A stretch of DNA of 64,000 nt, from NCBI GenBank assembly GCA_000702025.1, contig JNKJ01000019.1, positions 1-64,000 on the forward strand. Reading direction: 5' to 3'. Numbering within the stretch: position 1 is the first letter of the stretch; each line of letters opens with the position of its first letter. Under the pieces are notes generated by a model. That model was not told where the DNA came from. It was given only the letters and a program-made list of their open reading frames with translations, and made no database searches. This DNA comes from Blautia schinkii DSM 10518 (lineage in GTDB: Bacteria > Bacillota > Clostridia > Lachnospirales > Lachnospiraceae). The position numbers and the translations under genes are program-made. Positions 36,906-45,695 of this stretch are shown one piece after another.

Positions 36906-37819
36906 GCCTCGTCCCCCGCCTTCTCTACAAAGATATCATTCAGTGATGGTTCATACAGCCCGAAAAATTCCAGATCCACATCCTGTTCCAGAAGACGGCT
37001 GAGAATTGCATTCTTATTGTCCGGATGCTTCTTTCGGATGATCACCCGGTCCTTCTTCACCTTCTCCACCTCCAGCAGGTCGGAGAACATGTCGTTCAGC
37101 CTTCTTGCCAGATCTGACGTACTTTCGTCAAGACTGGAAAGCGCCAAACGGTCGCGGCCGAATTCCCGCTTAATCTCCCTCAGGTCACCGGAAAGAACGA
37201 CCTCTCCGTGATTGAGAATGGCGATATCTTCACAGAATTCCTCCACATAGCTCATCTGATGACTGGAGAAGATTACAAGCTTGCCGTCACGGATCTGCTC
37301 TTTGATCACATCCTTGAGTATCTGAGAATTCACCGGATCCAGGCCGGAGAAAGGCTCATCCAGAATAATAATGTCCGGGTTGCAGATCAGAGTCTGGGCA
37401 AGCTGAACCTTCTGCTGATTCCCCTTGGAAAGCGTCTCCAGCTTGCGGTTCTCGTACTCTGTCACTCCCATGCGCTCCAGCCACCAGCGCATCTTTTCCT
37501 TTGCCTCTTTGGCGCTTAAGCCTCTGAGCATCCCCAGGTAAATGAGCTGCTCGCTCACGGTTTTCTTAGGGTAAAGCCCTCTCTCCTCGGGTAGGTAGCC
37601 GATGTGATACTGTTTCGGCTGGAACGGCTTGCCGTCTAGAAGCACCGTGCCTCCGGTACTCTTAAACACATCCATGAGAATACGGATGGTCGTGGTCTTA
37701 CCTGCGCCGTTACGCCCCAACAGGCCCAGCGCGCTTCCGCTCTCCACAGAAAAGGAGATGCCGTGCAGTACCTCGTTTTCCCCGAATGTCTTTCTTAATC
37801 CTCTGACTTCTAATTTCAT
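36902..37819 (-). CDS. ABC transporter ATPase (NatA-like)
   Basis: A 305-residue nucleotide-binding subunit. Walker A is GRNGAGKTT near 38, signature LSKGNQQKV near 133 and Walker B LDEPFSGLDP, so the module looks active. The C-terminal DUF4162-like extension (about 215-305) is typical of ABC-2 exporters. I chose ATG 37819 because GGAGG lies upstream; a start five codons earlier would leave no site. It powers the permease encoded next. A DUF3169-like membrane protein gene lies 45 bases upstream. Confidence 0.93.
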   Translation of the reverse strand: MKLEVRGLRKTFGENEVLHGISFSVESGSALGLLGRNGAGKTTTIRILMDVFKSTGGTVLLDGKPFQPKQYHIGYLPEERGLYPKKTVSEQLIYLGMLRGLSAKEAKEKMRWWLERMGVTEYENRKLETLSKGNQQKVQLAQTLICNPDIIILDEPFSGLDPVNSQILKDVIKEQIRDGKLVIFSSHQMSYVEEFCEDIAILNHGEVVLSGDLREIKREFGRDRLALSSLDESTSDLARRLNDMFSDLLEVEKVKKDRVIIRKKHPDNKNAILSRLLEQDVDLEFFGLYEPSLNDIFVEKAGDEA

Positions 37820-37863
37820 AAATACTCCTCCCATGCCACGCTTTCCGCGGCTGTATGCTTCTT

Positions 37864-38649
37864 TTATTTAATCTGCTGGCTCTTTTTGATCACACAGGAG
37901 CGGCTGTAGATGATCACCATCACAATCCAGATGATACAAACCATCACAACAGCCATAATTCCTGTATCCCAAAGAAGATGCGCTATCATAGCAACGAATG
38001 CCAGGGCCGGCAGAAGCTTCGAAATCCCTCTGTAGGCTTTGTAGGCTCCCTGGTAAATCACGTCACGCTCAGCCTCATCACAGCTTTTCAGCCATTCCTC
38101 CTGAAATCTGCGGGAGGTAGGATCTCCCTTCTTTTCCGGGTAAGCCCTCTGTATAGTTTTGACATACCGCATCTGCCAATAGCCCTGATACACGGTACCG
38201 ATGAGGAAAATTACAAAAGCAGCCAGGAGCCATACATTCTCTTTCTTCCCAAGATCGATGATGTACTCCATAGAATAGCCTGTACACAGCACCAGTATGG
38301 ATAAAACACTGAACAGGTTGCTGGAAATCGTTCCGGCGCTGCCCATCTGCTCCATCTCAAATTCCAGCCGGTCGCCCTCCGCGTCCTCCGCGCCGGGGAT
38401 TTCTGCCCCAATCTTTTTCATCCTGTGCAGAATGACCTCCTGATAAGTGATGCAGATTGCACTGAGTACGAGCAGGATCAGCGCCATATTTCTGCGTATG
38501 AGCCCAGCCAAAACGACGAAAACGCTGTCCCAGTTCTCCACCTTAAAATATGCAGCCGCAGCCCCCAGCGCCCCGCTCACCAGCAGCACAGCCGCCAGGA
38601 ATGCGGTATATTTGATGTATGTATTCATCTTTTTTGCTTCTTTGCTCAT
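37864..38649 (-). CDS. DUF3169-like membrane protein
   Basis: A 261-residue protein with six likely membrane helices in three pairs (about 12-34, 48-66, 108-124, 140-156, 212-228 and 235-250) separated by charged loops. The pattern resembles DUF3169 proteins of Firmicutes, which are usually next to an XRE regulator and an ABC exporter, as here. Its start overlaps the upstream XRE stop by four bases. Role unknown. Confidence 0.78.
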   Translation of the reverse strand: MSKEAKKMNTYIKYTAFLAAVLLVSGALGAAAAYFKVENWDSVFVVLAGLIRRNMALILLVLSAICITYQEVILHRMKKIGAEIPGAEDAEGDRLEFEMEQMGSAGTISSNLFSVLSILVLCTGYSMEYIIDLGKKENVWLLAAFVIFLIGTVYQGYWQMRYVKTIQRAYPEKKGDPTSRRFQEEWLKSCDEAERDVIYQGAYKAYRGISKLLPALAFVAMIAHLLWDTGIMAVVMVCIIWIVMVIIYSRSCVIKKSQQIK

Positions 38650-38858
38650 GTCTCATCCTCCTCGTTGTAGGAAAAAATGTCCTCCACCGTGACTTGGCAG
38701 ATCCTGGCAAGCTTGAGGGCTAATGTCACTGACGGCGAATAGTCGCCCCGTTCGATGAGGCTGATCGTCTGCCTGGATACTCCGGCCATCTTTCCCATAT
38801 CTGCCTGGTTGATCCCCAGTCTGGCCCGATGTTCTTTCAAACGGTTCTCTAAAGGCAT
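38646..38858 (-). CDS. Small XRE regulator (proximal of two)
   Basis: A 70-residue single-domain helix-turn-helix protein (NQADMGKMAGVSRQTISLIE, then GDYSPSVTLALKLA). It is followed with a four-base overlap by the DUF3169-like gene, the standard arrangement for regulators of this exporter type. It is clearly related to the XRE gene immediately upstream (shared RxTxSxIERGxYSPSxTLAxKLAxICQ pattern), so the two probably arose by duplication. Confidence 0.88.
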   Translation of the reverse strand: MPLENRLKEHRARLGINQADMGKMAGVSRQTISLIERGDYSPSVTLALKLARICQVTVEDIFSYNEEDET

Positions 38859-38888
38859 TTGCTTCGCCCCTTTCCAGATATTTCTTCC

Positions 38889-39083
38889 TTAGGTGCGGGG
38901 AAATATCTCTTCCACCCCGCTCTGGCATATATCCGCTAATTTCATAGCCAGTGTGATGGACGGGGAATATGCTCCGCGTTCAATCCTGCTCACTGTGTAA
39001 CGGGATATACCGGCAATTTTGCTCAGCTCTGCCTGTGTAAGGCCGGCTTTCATCCGGCGTTCTTTTAAACAGCATGTAGTCAT
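38889..39083 (-). CDS. Small XRE regulator (distal of two)
   Basis: A 64-residue helix-turn-helix protein similar along its whole length to the neighbour 30 bases downstream. It is the first gene after the promoter and large dyad at 39.2 kb, so it or its paralogue is the natural repressor acting there. An unusual CC pair lies at residues 4-5. Whether the paralogues form mixed dimers is unknown. Confidence 0.87.
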   Translation of the reverse strand: MTTCCLKERRMKAGLTQAELSKIAGISRYTVSRIERGAYSPSITLAMKLADICQSGVEEIFPRT

Positions 39084-39176
39084 CTTCCTTTCCGCCTCCT
39101 TTTCTTAACCTGGTGGGTATGGTTTACAATTCAGGTATTTGGCTGGGTGTATTTGTTGACTTATTTTTTTGTCATT

Positions 39177-39229
39177 TTGACAACTTTTCTTGTCATCGTT
39201 ATCATATCATTGACAAGGAAAGTTGTCAA
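39177..39229 (-). promoter_or_regulatory. Promoter inside a 19-bp dyad operator
   Basis: Arms 39177-39195 and 39211-39229 match as inverted repeats at 18 of 19 positions (TTGACAACTTTTCTTGTCA type) around a 15-base spacer. On the minus strand the right arm supplies -35 TTGACA (39229-39224). A 17-base spacer leads to -10 TATGAT (39206-39201). Each arm also contains a smaller TTGTCA/TGACAA unit. The layout suggests cooperative binding of an XRE repressor that occludes RNA polymerase. Confidence 0.82.
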
Positions 39230-39303
39230 CACTTATTTGAAATATGACTGAAGCGTGCTGTGGTCACTATATGACCGGCGGCACGCTTCTTCGTGTATGA
39301 GCT

Positions 39304-40401
39304 TTATTGGTTTGTATGTTCGTTTACTCCGTAGCGGAGGGTTTTATATATCGTAAAGGTAATTTCCAGTATTGTAATGGCAATGATAAGGGCAAGTATT
39401 ATATTTGAAGCGGCCGCGCCGTCCCATTTTGACAGGAACTTCGTGCCCCAATGGAGTTGTTCTCCCAGCTGTGTTTTGATCTCGGCGGCAAAATCGGGAT
39501 TCCAAAAAGGGAATACTTTGAGCAAAAGGATACTTAATATCACCTGGAGTATACCGCACACGATGCTGCTGATCATTACGATTTTGCAGTAGCAGCCCAT
39601 AACGAGGCGTACTACCTCATCCGCAAGACCGATGAGCAGCCCTGTAATGAATACCGGGAGTATCATGTTCCATTTATCGAGATTGAATACGGGCACAATG
39701 GCCTTAATTTTTCCATCCCGGAATATCCCGGAGAAAAACTGAGGTGCAAAAATCAACAGTACGCAGAAAATTACGATGAATACAATGCCGACAATGCTGT
39801 CCCCACGGCTGATAAGTGCTTTTTTGTGCGGCACAGGAGCCAGATATCGTGGTGTCCATCCGCTCTTTTGAGAAGCAAAATTGTCGCCAAGGTCATTGAT
39901 GGTCCATTCTTTCTCCTTACGAAGGTCAAATTTGATTTTCTGTCGTTCCATGATTGCGAACATGATGGTTACGCCTCCGAAAGCACCCATACAGGAGATA
40001 ATGCCATTTGTAACCGTGTTGGTAATTCCGTAAATAAGCGCATGGACTATGCGGTTGATATTATCCCCGCCGGCCATTGCGGCTGCTTCCTGTATGCCTT
40101 CAATTATGCCGACTGCCAATACAGGGATGAGCGTGCAGAGAAGGACAATTTTCAGGAACCATAGGTAGTTATCGTAATATTCCGGCCCAATCAGATAGTG
40201 CGAGGTGTCCTGGTATCTCTTGGCAAAATCCGCCGGACTGCCAAGCTTCGTAAGCACTTCCTCCATGGAACCGGAGACATCCATCATATCTCCGATCAGC
40301 TCCTGAAGCTCCAGGCCCACCTCATTGCGCTGTTCTCGCGGCAGACGGCGGGTAACCTGATAAATATACCGCTCCATAAGTTCTCTGTCTTTAGGGTTCA
40401 T
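39304..40401 (-). CDS. HAAS/DUF1700-type membrane protein
   Basis: A 365-residue protein. An N-terminal helical HAAS-like segment (about 1-70: RELMERYIYQVTRRLP, then ELQELIGDMM and LGSPADFAKRY) is followed by membrane helices in about three blocks (80-170, 215-300 and 325-350). Such proteins are regularly encoded with PadR regulators, and the start codon here overlaps the PadR stop (ATGA). GGAGG supports ATG 40401. They are thought to link the regulator to envelope stress, but the function of this one is not known. Confidence 0.84.
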   Translation of the reverse strand: MNPKDRELMERYIYQVTRRLPREQRNEVGLELQELIGDMMDVSGSMEEVLTKLGSPADFAKRYQDTSHYLIGPEYYDNYLWFLKIVLLCTLIPVLAVGIIEGIQEAAAMAGGDNINRIVHALIYGITNTVTNGIISCMGAFGGVTIMFAIMERQKIKFDLRKEKEWTINDLGDNFASQKSGWTPRYLAPVPHKKALISRGDSIVGIVFIVIFCVLLIFAPQFFSGIFRDGKIKAIVPVFNLDKWNMILPVFITGLLIGLADEVVRLVMGCYCKIVMISSIVCGILQVILSILLLKVFPFWNPDFAAEIKTQLGEQLHWGTKFLSKWDGAAASNIILALIIAITILEITFTIYKTLRYGVNEHTNQ

Positions 40402-40742
40402 ATATCCTCCTCCTTCCACAATTGCTCCATGCTGTGAGTAAGCTGCTGCCAATGCTCCTTAAGCTCCATATACACCTGCGTTCCGTACTCTGTGCGGTGA
40501 TAATATTTCCTGGGCTTAGAGCCGCCGGTCTCCCAGCTGCTCTCTAAAAGCTTCTGGCTCTCCAGCCGCCGCAAAAGCGGATACAGGGTATTGGGGTCAA
40601 TAGCCACGCCTTTCTCCTCCAGGCTCTGTACAAGCGCATATCCATACTTCGGCTCTTTCATCTGGCTCAATACACTTAAAACCAGTGTGCCTCTTCGCAA
40701 TTCTAATACGAGACTGCTAAGCAGATCTTTTTCCTCACCCAA
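40398..40742 (-). CDS. PadR-family transcriptional regulator
   Basis: A ~114-residue winged-helix regulator (GTLVLSVLSQMKEPKYGYAL, then IDPNTLYPLLRRLESQKLL) with a C-terminal dimerisation helix. Near the start, GTG, ATG and TTG lie in frame; TTG at 40742 has the best spacing from AGGAGG (eight bases), so I prefer it, although ATG 40748 is possible. It is co-translated with the HAAS protein and probably represses their shared promoter between 40.75 and 40.85 kb. Confidence 0.88.
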   Translation of the reverse strand: MGEEKDLLSSLVLELRRGTLVLSVLSQMKEPKYGYALVQSLEEKGVAIDPNTLYPLLRRLESQKLLESSWETGGSKPRKYYHRTEYGTQVYMELKEHWQQLTHSMEQLWKEEDI

Positions 40743-40908
40743 TATCATCACCTCCTGGTTCTATCATACTGTACGTCACACACTATTGTCAATATAAAAA
40801 TATAATTAAAAATAACCTACGCACCTATAGCTAATACACCCATGCGTAGGTTATTACATATCTGGAACCCTTGTTTTTCCACTTTCGCCTAAGTATCTCG
40901 TCAGACAT

Positions 40909-41091
40909 TCAATCCTTGCCTCTTTCTTCCGGCATCGGCTTAGGAGCAGTTGACGCGCAGCCGTGGCATCCCGCACAGCCTCCACTGCATCCGCAGCACC
41001 CGCCGCCTGCCTTTTTCTGTTTGTGTCTGCGGTATACCACAAATCCGCCGTAACCAAAGACTAATAATAAAATGATAATATCTGCTGCCAT
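40909..41091 (-). CDS. FeoB-associated Cys-rich membrane protein
   Basis: A 60-residue protein with one N-terminal membrane helix (about 4-20), a basic stretch and a Cys cluster (GGGCCGCSGGCAGCHGCA). This matches the small Cys-rich partner commonly found after feoB in Firmicutes; the cysteines may bind iron. The ATG at 41091 is preferred; a GTG nine bases upstream is too close to the AAAGG site. It lies 180 bases after feoB, with a 15-bp tandem repeat in between. Confidence 0.85.
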   Translation of the reverse strand: MAADIIILLLVFGYGGFVVYRRHKQKKAGGGCCGCSGGCAGCHGCASTAPKPMPEERGKD

Positions 41092-41153
41092 ATCGCCCAC
41101 CCTTTCTATATGTCATGGAAGCCAGGCATAAACCAACGCCCAGCTCCCGATAC

Positions 41154-41228
41154 CTTGTATTTACTTATCTTGTATTTATGTATCTTGTAATTACGTATCT
41201 TGTAATTACGTATCTTCGAGTTATCTCT
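41154..41228. repeat. 15-bp tandem repeat after feoB
   Basis: Five units of 15 bases: CTTGTATTTACTTAT, CTTGTATTTATGTAT, two identical CTTGTAATTACGTAT, and a diverged CTTCGAGTTATCTCT. They lie between feoB and the Cys-rich gene. No reading frame crosses them. Identical adjacent units point to recent slippage or duplication. Confidence 0.88.
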
Positions 41229-41271
41229 CAGTTCAGCTTAACACCCTAATCCTTTGTGCGCAAGCTTATAA

Positions 41272-43539
41272 TTATTCCGCCGTCTGCACAGAACGCTTCG
41301 TGTATACTTTACGGTCCTTGTACGGATCCGGCCGCAGAAGCATGAACAGAAGCAATGCCAGCAATATCAGCGCCACGATGGTCCATACCCCGAATGCACC
41401 ACCCATCAGCACAGAACCAATCTGATACACACAGAGGCAGATCACATAAGCAAACACATTCTGGAAAAGGATTGCAAACCAGAACCATTTCCTGGACTGC
41501 ATCTGCTGCGCCATAGTTGCAATTGCCGCCAGGCACGGAGAATCCAGAAGGTTAAATAACAGAAACGAAAATGCCGCCAGTGCTGTAGGAAACCAGGCCT
41601 GTACGGCAGCACCCACAGTGACTGTATCTTCTGCCAGCCCCTCACCTACATTCGCCAATACCCCCATGGTAGACACAATCGCTTCTTTTGCAGTAAAGCC
41701 TGAGATGGAAGCCGCCACCGGCTGCCATTCGCCAAAGCCCAGCGGTGCAAACAAAGGTGCGATCACTCCGCCGATCACTGCCAGCAGACTGTTATTGCTG
41801 TCCTCCACAAGGCCGAAGCCTCCGTCTGTAAATCCAAAGCCGCTTAAGAACCACATCACCACGCACGCCAGGAAAAGAATCGTTCCTGCCTTGATAATAA
41901 AGCCTTTCAGTCTCTCCCACACATGCAACAGCACGGTCCTGGCAGACGGAAGGTGATACTGAGGAAGCTCCATCACGAAAGGAGCCGGTTTTCCTGAGAA
42001 AGGCTTCGTCTTTTTCAGTATAATTGCGGAGACAAGCACTGCCGCCACACCTACGATATACATCAGAGGCGCCATCAGCCCTCCGGTCTCAAAACTTCCG
42101 GTGCTGTAGCTCACCATCACACCGCCCATCAATGCGATTACCGGAAGCTTCGCCCCGCAGGGAACAAAGGTTGCAGTCATGATGGTAAGGCGGCGGTCAT
42201 TGTCGTTTTCAATGGTTCTTGAGGCCATAATCCCGGGAATCCCGCAGCCTGACGAAATGAGCAGCGGAATAAAGCTTTTTCCCGACAGCCCGAAGTGCCG
42301 GAAAATCCGGTCCATTACAAAGGCAATACGCACCATATATCCACAGTCCTCAAGAACAGAAAGGAACAGGAACAGAATCGCCATCTGCGGGACAAAGCCA
42401 AGCACAGCACCCACTCCGCCGATAATTCCGTCCGCGACCAGACTCACAAGTACAGAGGATACTCCGGCATTTTCCATAAATCCGGCCACAGCCGCCTGGA
42501 CAGAACCCACAAAGCTGTCGTTGGTCCAGTCCGTGACCATCGTCCCCACCGTAGAGACTGAGACATAATAAACAAGAAACATTACCGCAAAGAAAATCGG
42601 CAGTCCCAGCACACGGTTCGTCACAATGCTGTCAATTTTATCGGAAACCGTGAGCTTCTGCGCTGATTTCTTTACATTAGCTTCAACTAACTTCTGAATA
42701 TACTGATATCTTCCATCGGTAACAATGCTCTCCATATCATCGTCATGAGCTTCCTCAAGCTTCTTTGCTTCCGCCTCAATCTTACTCTGAACAGACGCAG
42801 GGAGATGCATGCTCTCAAGCACCTTGCTGTCACGCTCAAGAAGCTTTATCGCATACCAGCGTTTTTCCTCCTGCGGAATCACATCCGGCAGCACCATCAC
42901 TACATCAGATATCGCTTTTTCCACATCCAATGGAAAAAACGGCTTAATCCCAATCGCCTGAGATGCTTCTGAGACCTTGGAAACTTCTGAGGCCCGACGT
43001 GCTTTAGAAGCCTGCCGTGTTTTAGAGGCCTGCCGTGCTTCGGAATCCACGGCAATTCTGACTGCCTCCTGCACCACCTCCGAAAGCCCGGTTCCCTTAA
43101 GAGCCGAGGTCTCAATAACCGAACAGCCAAGCGACTTACTCAGACGGCCTATATCAATCCGGATATCATTCTTTTTCAGCAGGTCACACATATTCAGCGC
43201 CACCACTACTGGAATCCCCGTTTCGATAAGCTGGGTGGTAAGATAAAGATTTCTCTCTATATTCGTGGCATCCACCAGGTCGATGATCACATCCGGTTTC
43301 TCCTTCAGCAGATAGTCACGGCTGACTACTTCCTCCAAGGTGTACGGAGACAGGGAATAAATACCCGGAAGGTCCGTGATGGTCACATCTTCCCCTGTTT
43401 TATTTTTTAGTTTGCCTTCTTTTTTCTCAACAGTGACGCCCGGCCAGTTTCCAACGTACTGGTTAGCGCCTGTAAGTGCATTGAACATTGTGGTTTTGCC
43501 GCAATTAGGGTTTCCGGCAAGGGCAATCGTTACAGACAT
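41272..43539 (-). CDS. feoB: Ferrous iron transporter FeoB
   Basis: A 755-residue permease with an N-terminal GTPase domain: GNPNCGKTT (9-17), DLPGIYSLSP (58-67) and NMCD (about 116-119). A helical spacer follows, and then a membrane part with two Gate-type repeats (from about 300), including SGCGIPGIMASR. It imports ferrous iron under low oxygen. An unusual short 6-residue repeat (RQASK/RRASE type, about 172-200) is inserted between GTPase and spacer. It follows two feoA genes; the intergenic region holds a palindrome also found upstream of feoA. Confidence 0.96.
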   Translation of the reverse strand: MSVTIALAGNPNCGKTTMFNALTGANQYVGNWPGVTVEKKEGKLKNKTGEDVTITDLPGIYSLSPYTLEEVVSRDYLLKEKPDVIIDLVDATNIERNLYLTTQLIETGIPVVVALNMCDLLKKNDIRIDIGRLSKSLGCSVIETSALKGTGLSEVVQEAVRIAVDSEARQASKTRQASKARRASEVSKVSEASQAIGIKPFFPLDVEKAISDVVMVLPDVIPQEEKRWYAIKLLERDSKVLESMHLPASVQSKIEAEAKKLEEAHDDDMESIVTDGRYQYIQKLVEANVKKSAQKLTVSDKIDSIVTNRVLGLPIFFAVMFLVYYVSVSTVGTMVTDWTNDSFVGSVQAAVAGFMENAGVSSVLVSLVADGIIGGVGAVLGFVPQMAILFLFLSVLEDCGYMVRIAFVMDRIFRHFGLSGKSFIPLLISSGCGIPGIMASRTIENDNDRRLTIMTATFVPCGAKLPVIALMGGVMVSYSTGSFETGGLMAPLMYIVGVAAVLVSAIILKKTKPFSGKPAPFVMELPQYHLPSARTVLLHVWERLKGFIIKAGTILFLACVVMWFLSGFGFTDGGFGLVEDSNNSLLAVIGGVIAPLFAPLGFGEWQPVAASISGFTAKEAIVSTMGVLANVGEGLAEDTVTVGAAVQAWFPTALAAFSFLLFNLLDSPCLAAIATMAQQMQSRKWFWFAILFQNVFAYVICLCVYQIGSVLMGGAFGVWTIVALILLALLLFMLLRPDPYKDRKVYTKRSVQTAE

Positions 43540-43555
43540 TTTGTATCCTCCTATG

Positions 43556-43571
43556 GTTAGTCATGATTAAC
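43556..43571. promoter_or_regulatory. Candidate metalloregulator box before feoB
   Basis: GTTAGTCATGATTAAC lies between the second feoA and feoB. It shares GTTAGTnnnnATTAAC with the box at 44175-44190 upstream of the first feoA. The dyad and location suggest a DtxR/Fur-like iron regulator. Which protein binds it is unknown. Confidence 0.5.
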
Positions 43572-43604
43572 TTGTTTACAAAAAAATAAACGCAAAAAAT
43601 CGTC

Positions 43605-43832
43605 TCAGTTTTTCAGTCTTACTTCCACACAACCCGCATCCTGCTTGCGCAAAGACAGCTCATAGCCTCTCACAGTAATCTCCACCGGGTCTCCCAGCGG
43701 CGCTACCTTGCGGACAAAAATGTCGCTTCCCTTTGTTATCCCCATATCCATAATCCGGCGTTTATACGCACCGTCTCCGTCAATCCGGGCAACCACCACG
43801 GTAGAGCCCACCTGCACATCTCGTAAAGTCAT
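43605..43832 (-). CDS. feoA: FeoA-domain protein (second of two)
   Basis: A 75-residue SH3-like FeoA protein that assists FeoB (MTLRDVQVGSTVVVARIDG, then IMDMGITKGSDIFVRKVAPLGDP). ATG supported by GGAGG. It lies 65 bases before feoB and 36 bases after another feoA. The two differ considerably, so they may have separate roles rather than being a recent duplicate. Confidence 0.9.
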   Translation of the reverse strand: MTLRDVQVGSTVVVARIDGDGAYKRRIMDMGITKGSDIFVRKVAPLGDPVEITVRGYELSLRKQDAGCVEVRLKN

Positions 43833-43868
43833 TTCGTTTCTCCTCCCTATACTGAAAATAGCACTGTA

Positions 43869-44081
43869 CTAAACCATAATATGTCTGGCCATATCTTTGT
43901 TAATCGCCACTCTGGAATCCCTGACATTGACAATCATATTGCCATTGAAACGGGAAACCACACGTACATTTGTAGCCTCGACAAATCCCAGGCCTGCCAG
44001 GAATCTGCGTACATCATCCGCTCCGCTTACTCTCTTAATCGTCCCATCGTCACCGGGCCGTAAAAATACTAATGGCTGCAT
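43869..44081 (-). CDS. FeoA-domain protein (first of two)
   Basis: A 70-residue FeoA-like protein (VLRPGDDG-like start MQPLVFLRPGDDGTIKRVSG, then FLAGLGFVEATNVRVVSR). It is the first gene of the feoA-feoA-feoB operon. The promoter region upstream (44082-44200) contains the TTAGTTAGT/ATTAAC dyads expected for iron-responsive control. Confidence 0.88.
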   Translation of the reverse strand: MQPLVFLRPGDDGTIKRVSGADDVRRFLAGLGFVEATNVRVVSRFNGNMIVNVRDSRVAINKDMARHIMV

Positions 44082-44504
44082 AGAATACCTCCGTTCTGAC
44101 CGCCGCTCGCAGCAGTTACTTTATTGACTAAGTTATCTCCAGACAAAATAAGTTACTTTCATCTAACTCCTTTAGTTAGTTTACATTAACTCGTTCCTCT
44201 TGTCAATAACATTTTGAAAAAAATTCCAGTTTCCAAGATTTCAACTACACAGCAGCCTTAATTCAAAACCTCTCACACATGACTCTGTACTCTTCATATT
44301 TCATCCCATACCGCTTCCACATCTTTTCCTCTGTGCGCAAATCCAATCCGTAAAACAGCGCCAGTTAAACCGGCTGTATAGTTTTTATAAGTCTGTGCAT
44401 TATATGGCCCCGGAATTTACCGGCGGCGTACAAGAAAGCCGCCGCTCACATCACTGCAAACGACGACCCACTATTTTCAACTCTTCTCTATTCCAAACAC
44501 TTCT
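44082..44504. other. feo regulatory region, protein remnant and hairpin
   Basis: The left part (44090-44200) is AT-rich and carries feo promoter/operator sequence with repeated AGTTA/TAACT elements. At 44263-44364 the minus strand encodes 33 codons (LALFYGLDLRTEEKMWKRYG and on) ending in TGA, but lacks a start; it reads like the tail of a lost gene. At 44421-44444 CGGCGGC/GCCGCCG forms a strong hairpin after argD without a T run. No complete gene is seen. Confidence 0.5.
44175..44190. promoter_or_regulatory. Candidate metalloregulator box upstream of feoA
   Basis: GTTAGTTTACATTAAC, an imperfect dyad matching the box before feoB in 12 of 16 positions (both half-sites intact). It lies about 95 bases upstream of the first feoA start. 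Iron-dependent repression is inferred. Confidence 0.5.
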
Positions 44505-45695
44505 TTATTTCAGGCATTTCTTAAGAATCTCAATCATCTCATCCACATGATCTCTGGTAATGACAAGCGGAGGCACAAGGCGCAGCACATCGCTGCCCGC
44601 GGAAATCACAAGAAGCCCGGCCTCAAGTGCTTTCTTTACCACCTCGCCTACCGGGCGGCCCACTATCACAAGGCCCTGCATGAATCCCATTCCTCTCCTG
44701 CCAGAAACACAGTCGAATTCTTCCACCAACTCATCCAAACGCTGCTCCAGATAAGGCGTAAGCTCCTGGACATGTGTGAGGATCATATCCTTTTCAAAAA
44801 TACTGAACACCTTGCTCACCGCGGCACACACGAAAGGATTTCCTCCGTAGGTCGTGCCGTGGTCCCCTGGTTCCAGAGACGCGGAGGCGGCCTTTTTATT
44901 CAGCACAAACGCACCTACCGGAACGCCGCTTCCCAAAGCCTTTGCACAGGTCATGATGTCCGGCTGTACACCGTAAGCCTGCCATGCGAAATAATATCCG
45001 GTTCTGCCCATCCCGCACTGAATCTCATCAAAAATAAGAAGAATATCCTTCTCATCACAAATCTTGCGCAGTCCCTCAAGAAATTCCTTATCCGCCGGGT
45101 AAATACCACCCTCACCCTGTACCGTCTCGGTAAGAATAGCACACGTTTTATCCGTAATCTGAACCTTCACACTCTCCAGATCATTAAAATCCGCAAATTT
45201 CACGCCACCCATCAGCGGCTCAAAAGCCTCGCGGTAGTGGGCATTTCCTGTAACAGATAGAGCACCGATGCTCCTGCCGTGGAAGGAATGATTCATGGCA
45301 ATAATCTCATGCCCGGCATGACCATCCCTTACATAAGCATACTTTTTGGCTGCTTTAAGCGCACCCTCAATCGCTTCCGTTCCACTATTTGTAAAAAACA
45401 CCTTATCCATTCTGCTCGCCAGTGCCAGCTTGGCTCCCGCCTCGATGACAGGCTGATTATAATACAGATTGGAAATATGCATCAGCTTTCCGATCTGCTC
45501 CTGCAACGCCTCGTCATAGCCGGGGTAATGATACCCCAGAGCACTTACCGCAATGCCTGCGGCAAAATCCAGATATTTTTTTCCTTCTGTATCATATAAA
45601 TAGCAACCCTCGCCCCGCTCAAAAACCACGGGAAAGCGGTTATATGTATGCAGAATATTTACCTCTGCCTCCTCAATCTGATCATGCATGTTCAT
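44505..45695 (-). CDS. argD: Acetylornithine aminotransferase
   Basis: A 396-residue PLP enzyme that converts N-acetylglutamate semialdehyde to N-acetylornithine. The class III pattern is present: [14 protein letters not shown] near the PLP phosphate site, [13 protein letters not shown] and the Schiff-base lysine in [12 protein letters not shown] chose ATG 45695, inside the argB end, which gives the family length; no strong ribosome-binding site is seen, so translation is probably coupled to argB. A second ATG two codons later is possible. It is the last gene of argCJBD. Confidence 0.94.
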   Translation of the reverse strand: MNMHDQIEEAEVNILHTYNRFPVVFERGEGCYLYDTEGKKYLDFAAGIAVSALGYHYPGYDEALQEQIGKLMHISNLYYNQPVIEAGAKLALASRMDKVFFTNSGTEAIEGALKAAKKYAYVRDGHAGHEIIAMNHSFHGRSIGALSVTGNAHYREAFEPLMGGVKFADFNDLESVKVQITDKTCAILTETVQGEGGIYPADKEFLEGLRKICDEKDILLIFDEIQCGMGRTGYYFAWQAYGVQPDIMTCAKALGSGVPVGAFVLNKKAASASLEPGDHGTTYGGNPFVCAAVSKVFSIFEKDMILTHVQELTPYLEQRLDELVEEFDCVSGRRGMGFMQGLVIVGRPVGEVVKKALEAGLLVISAGSDVLRLVPPLVITRDHVDEMIEILKKCLK

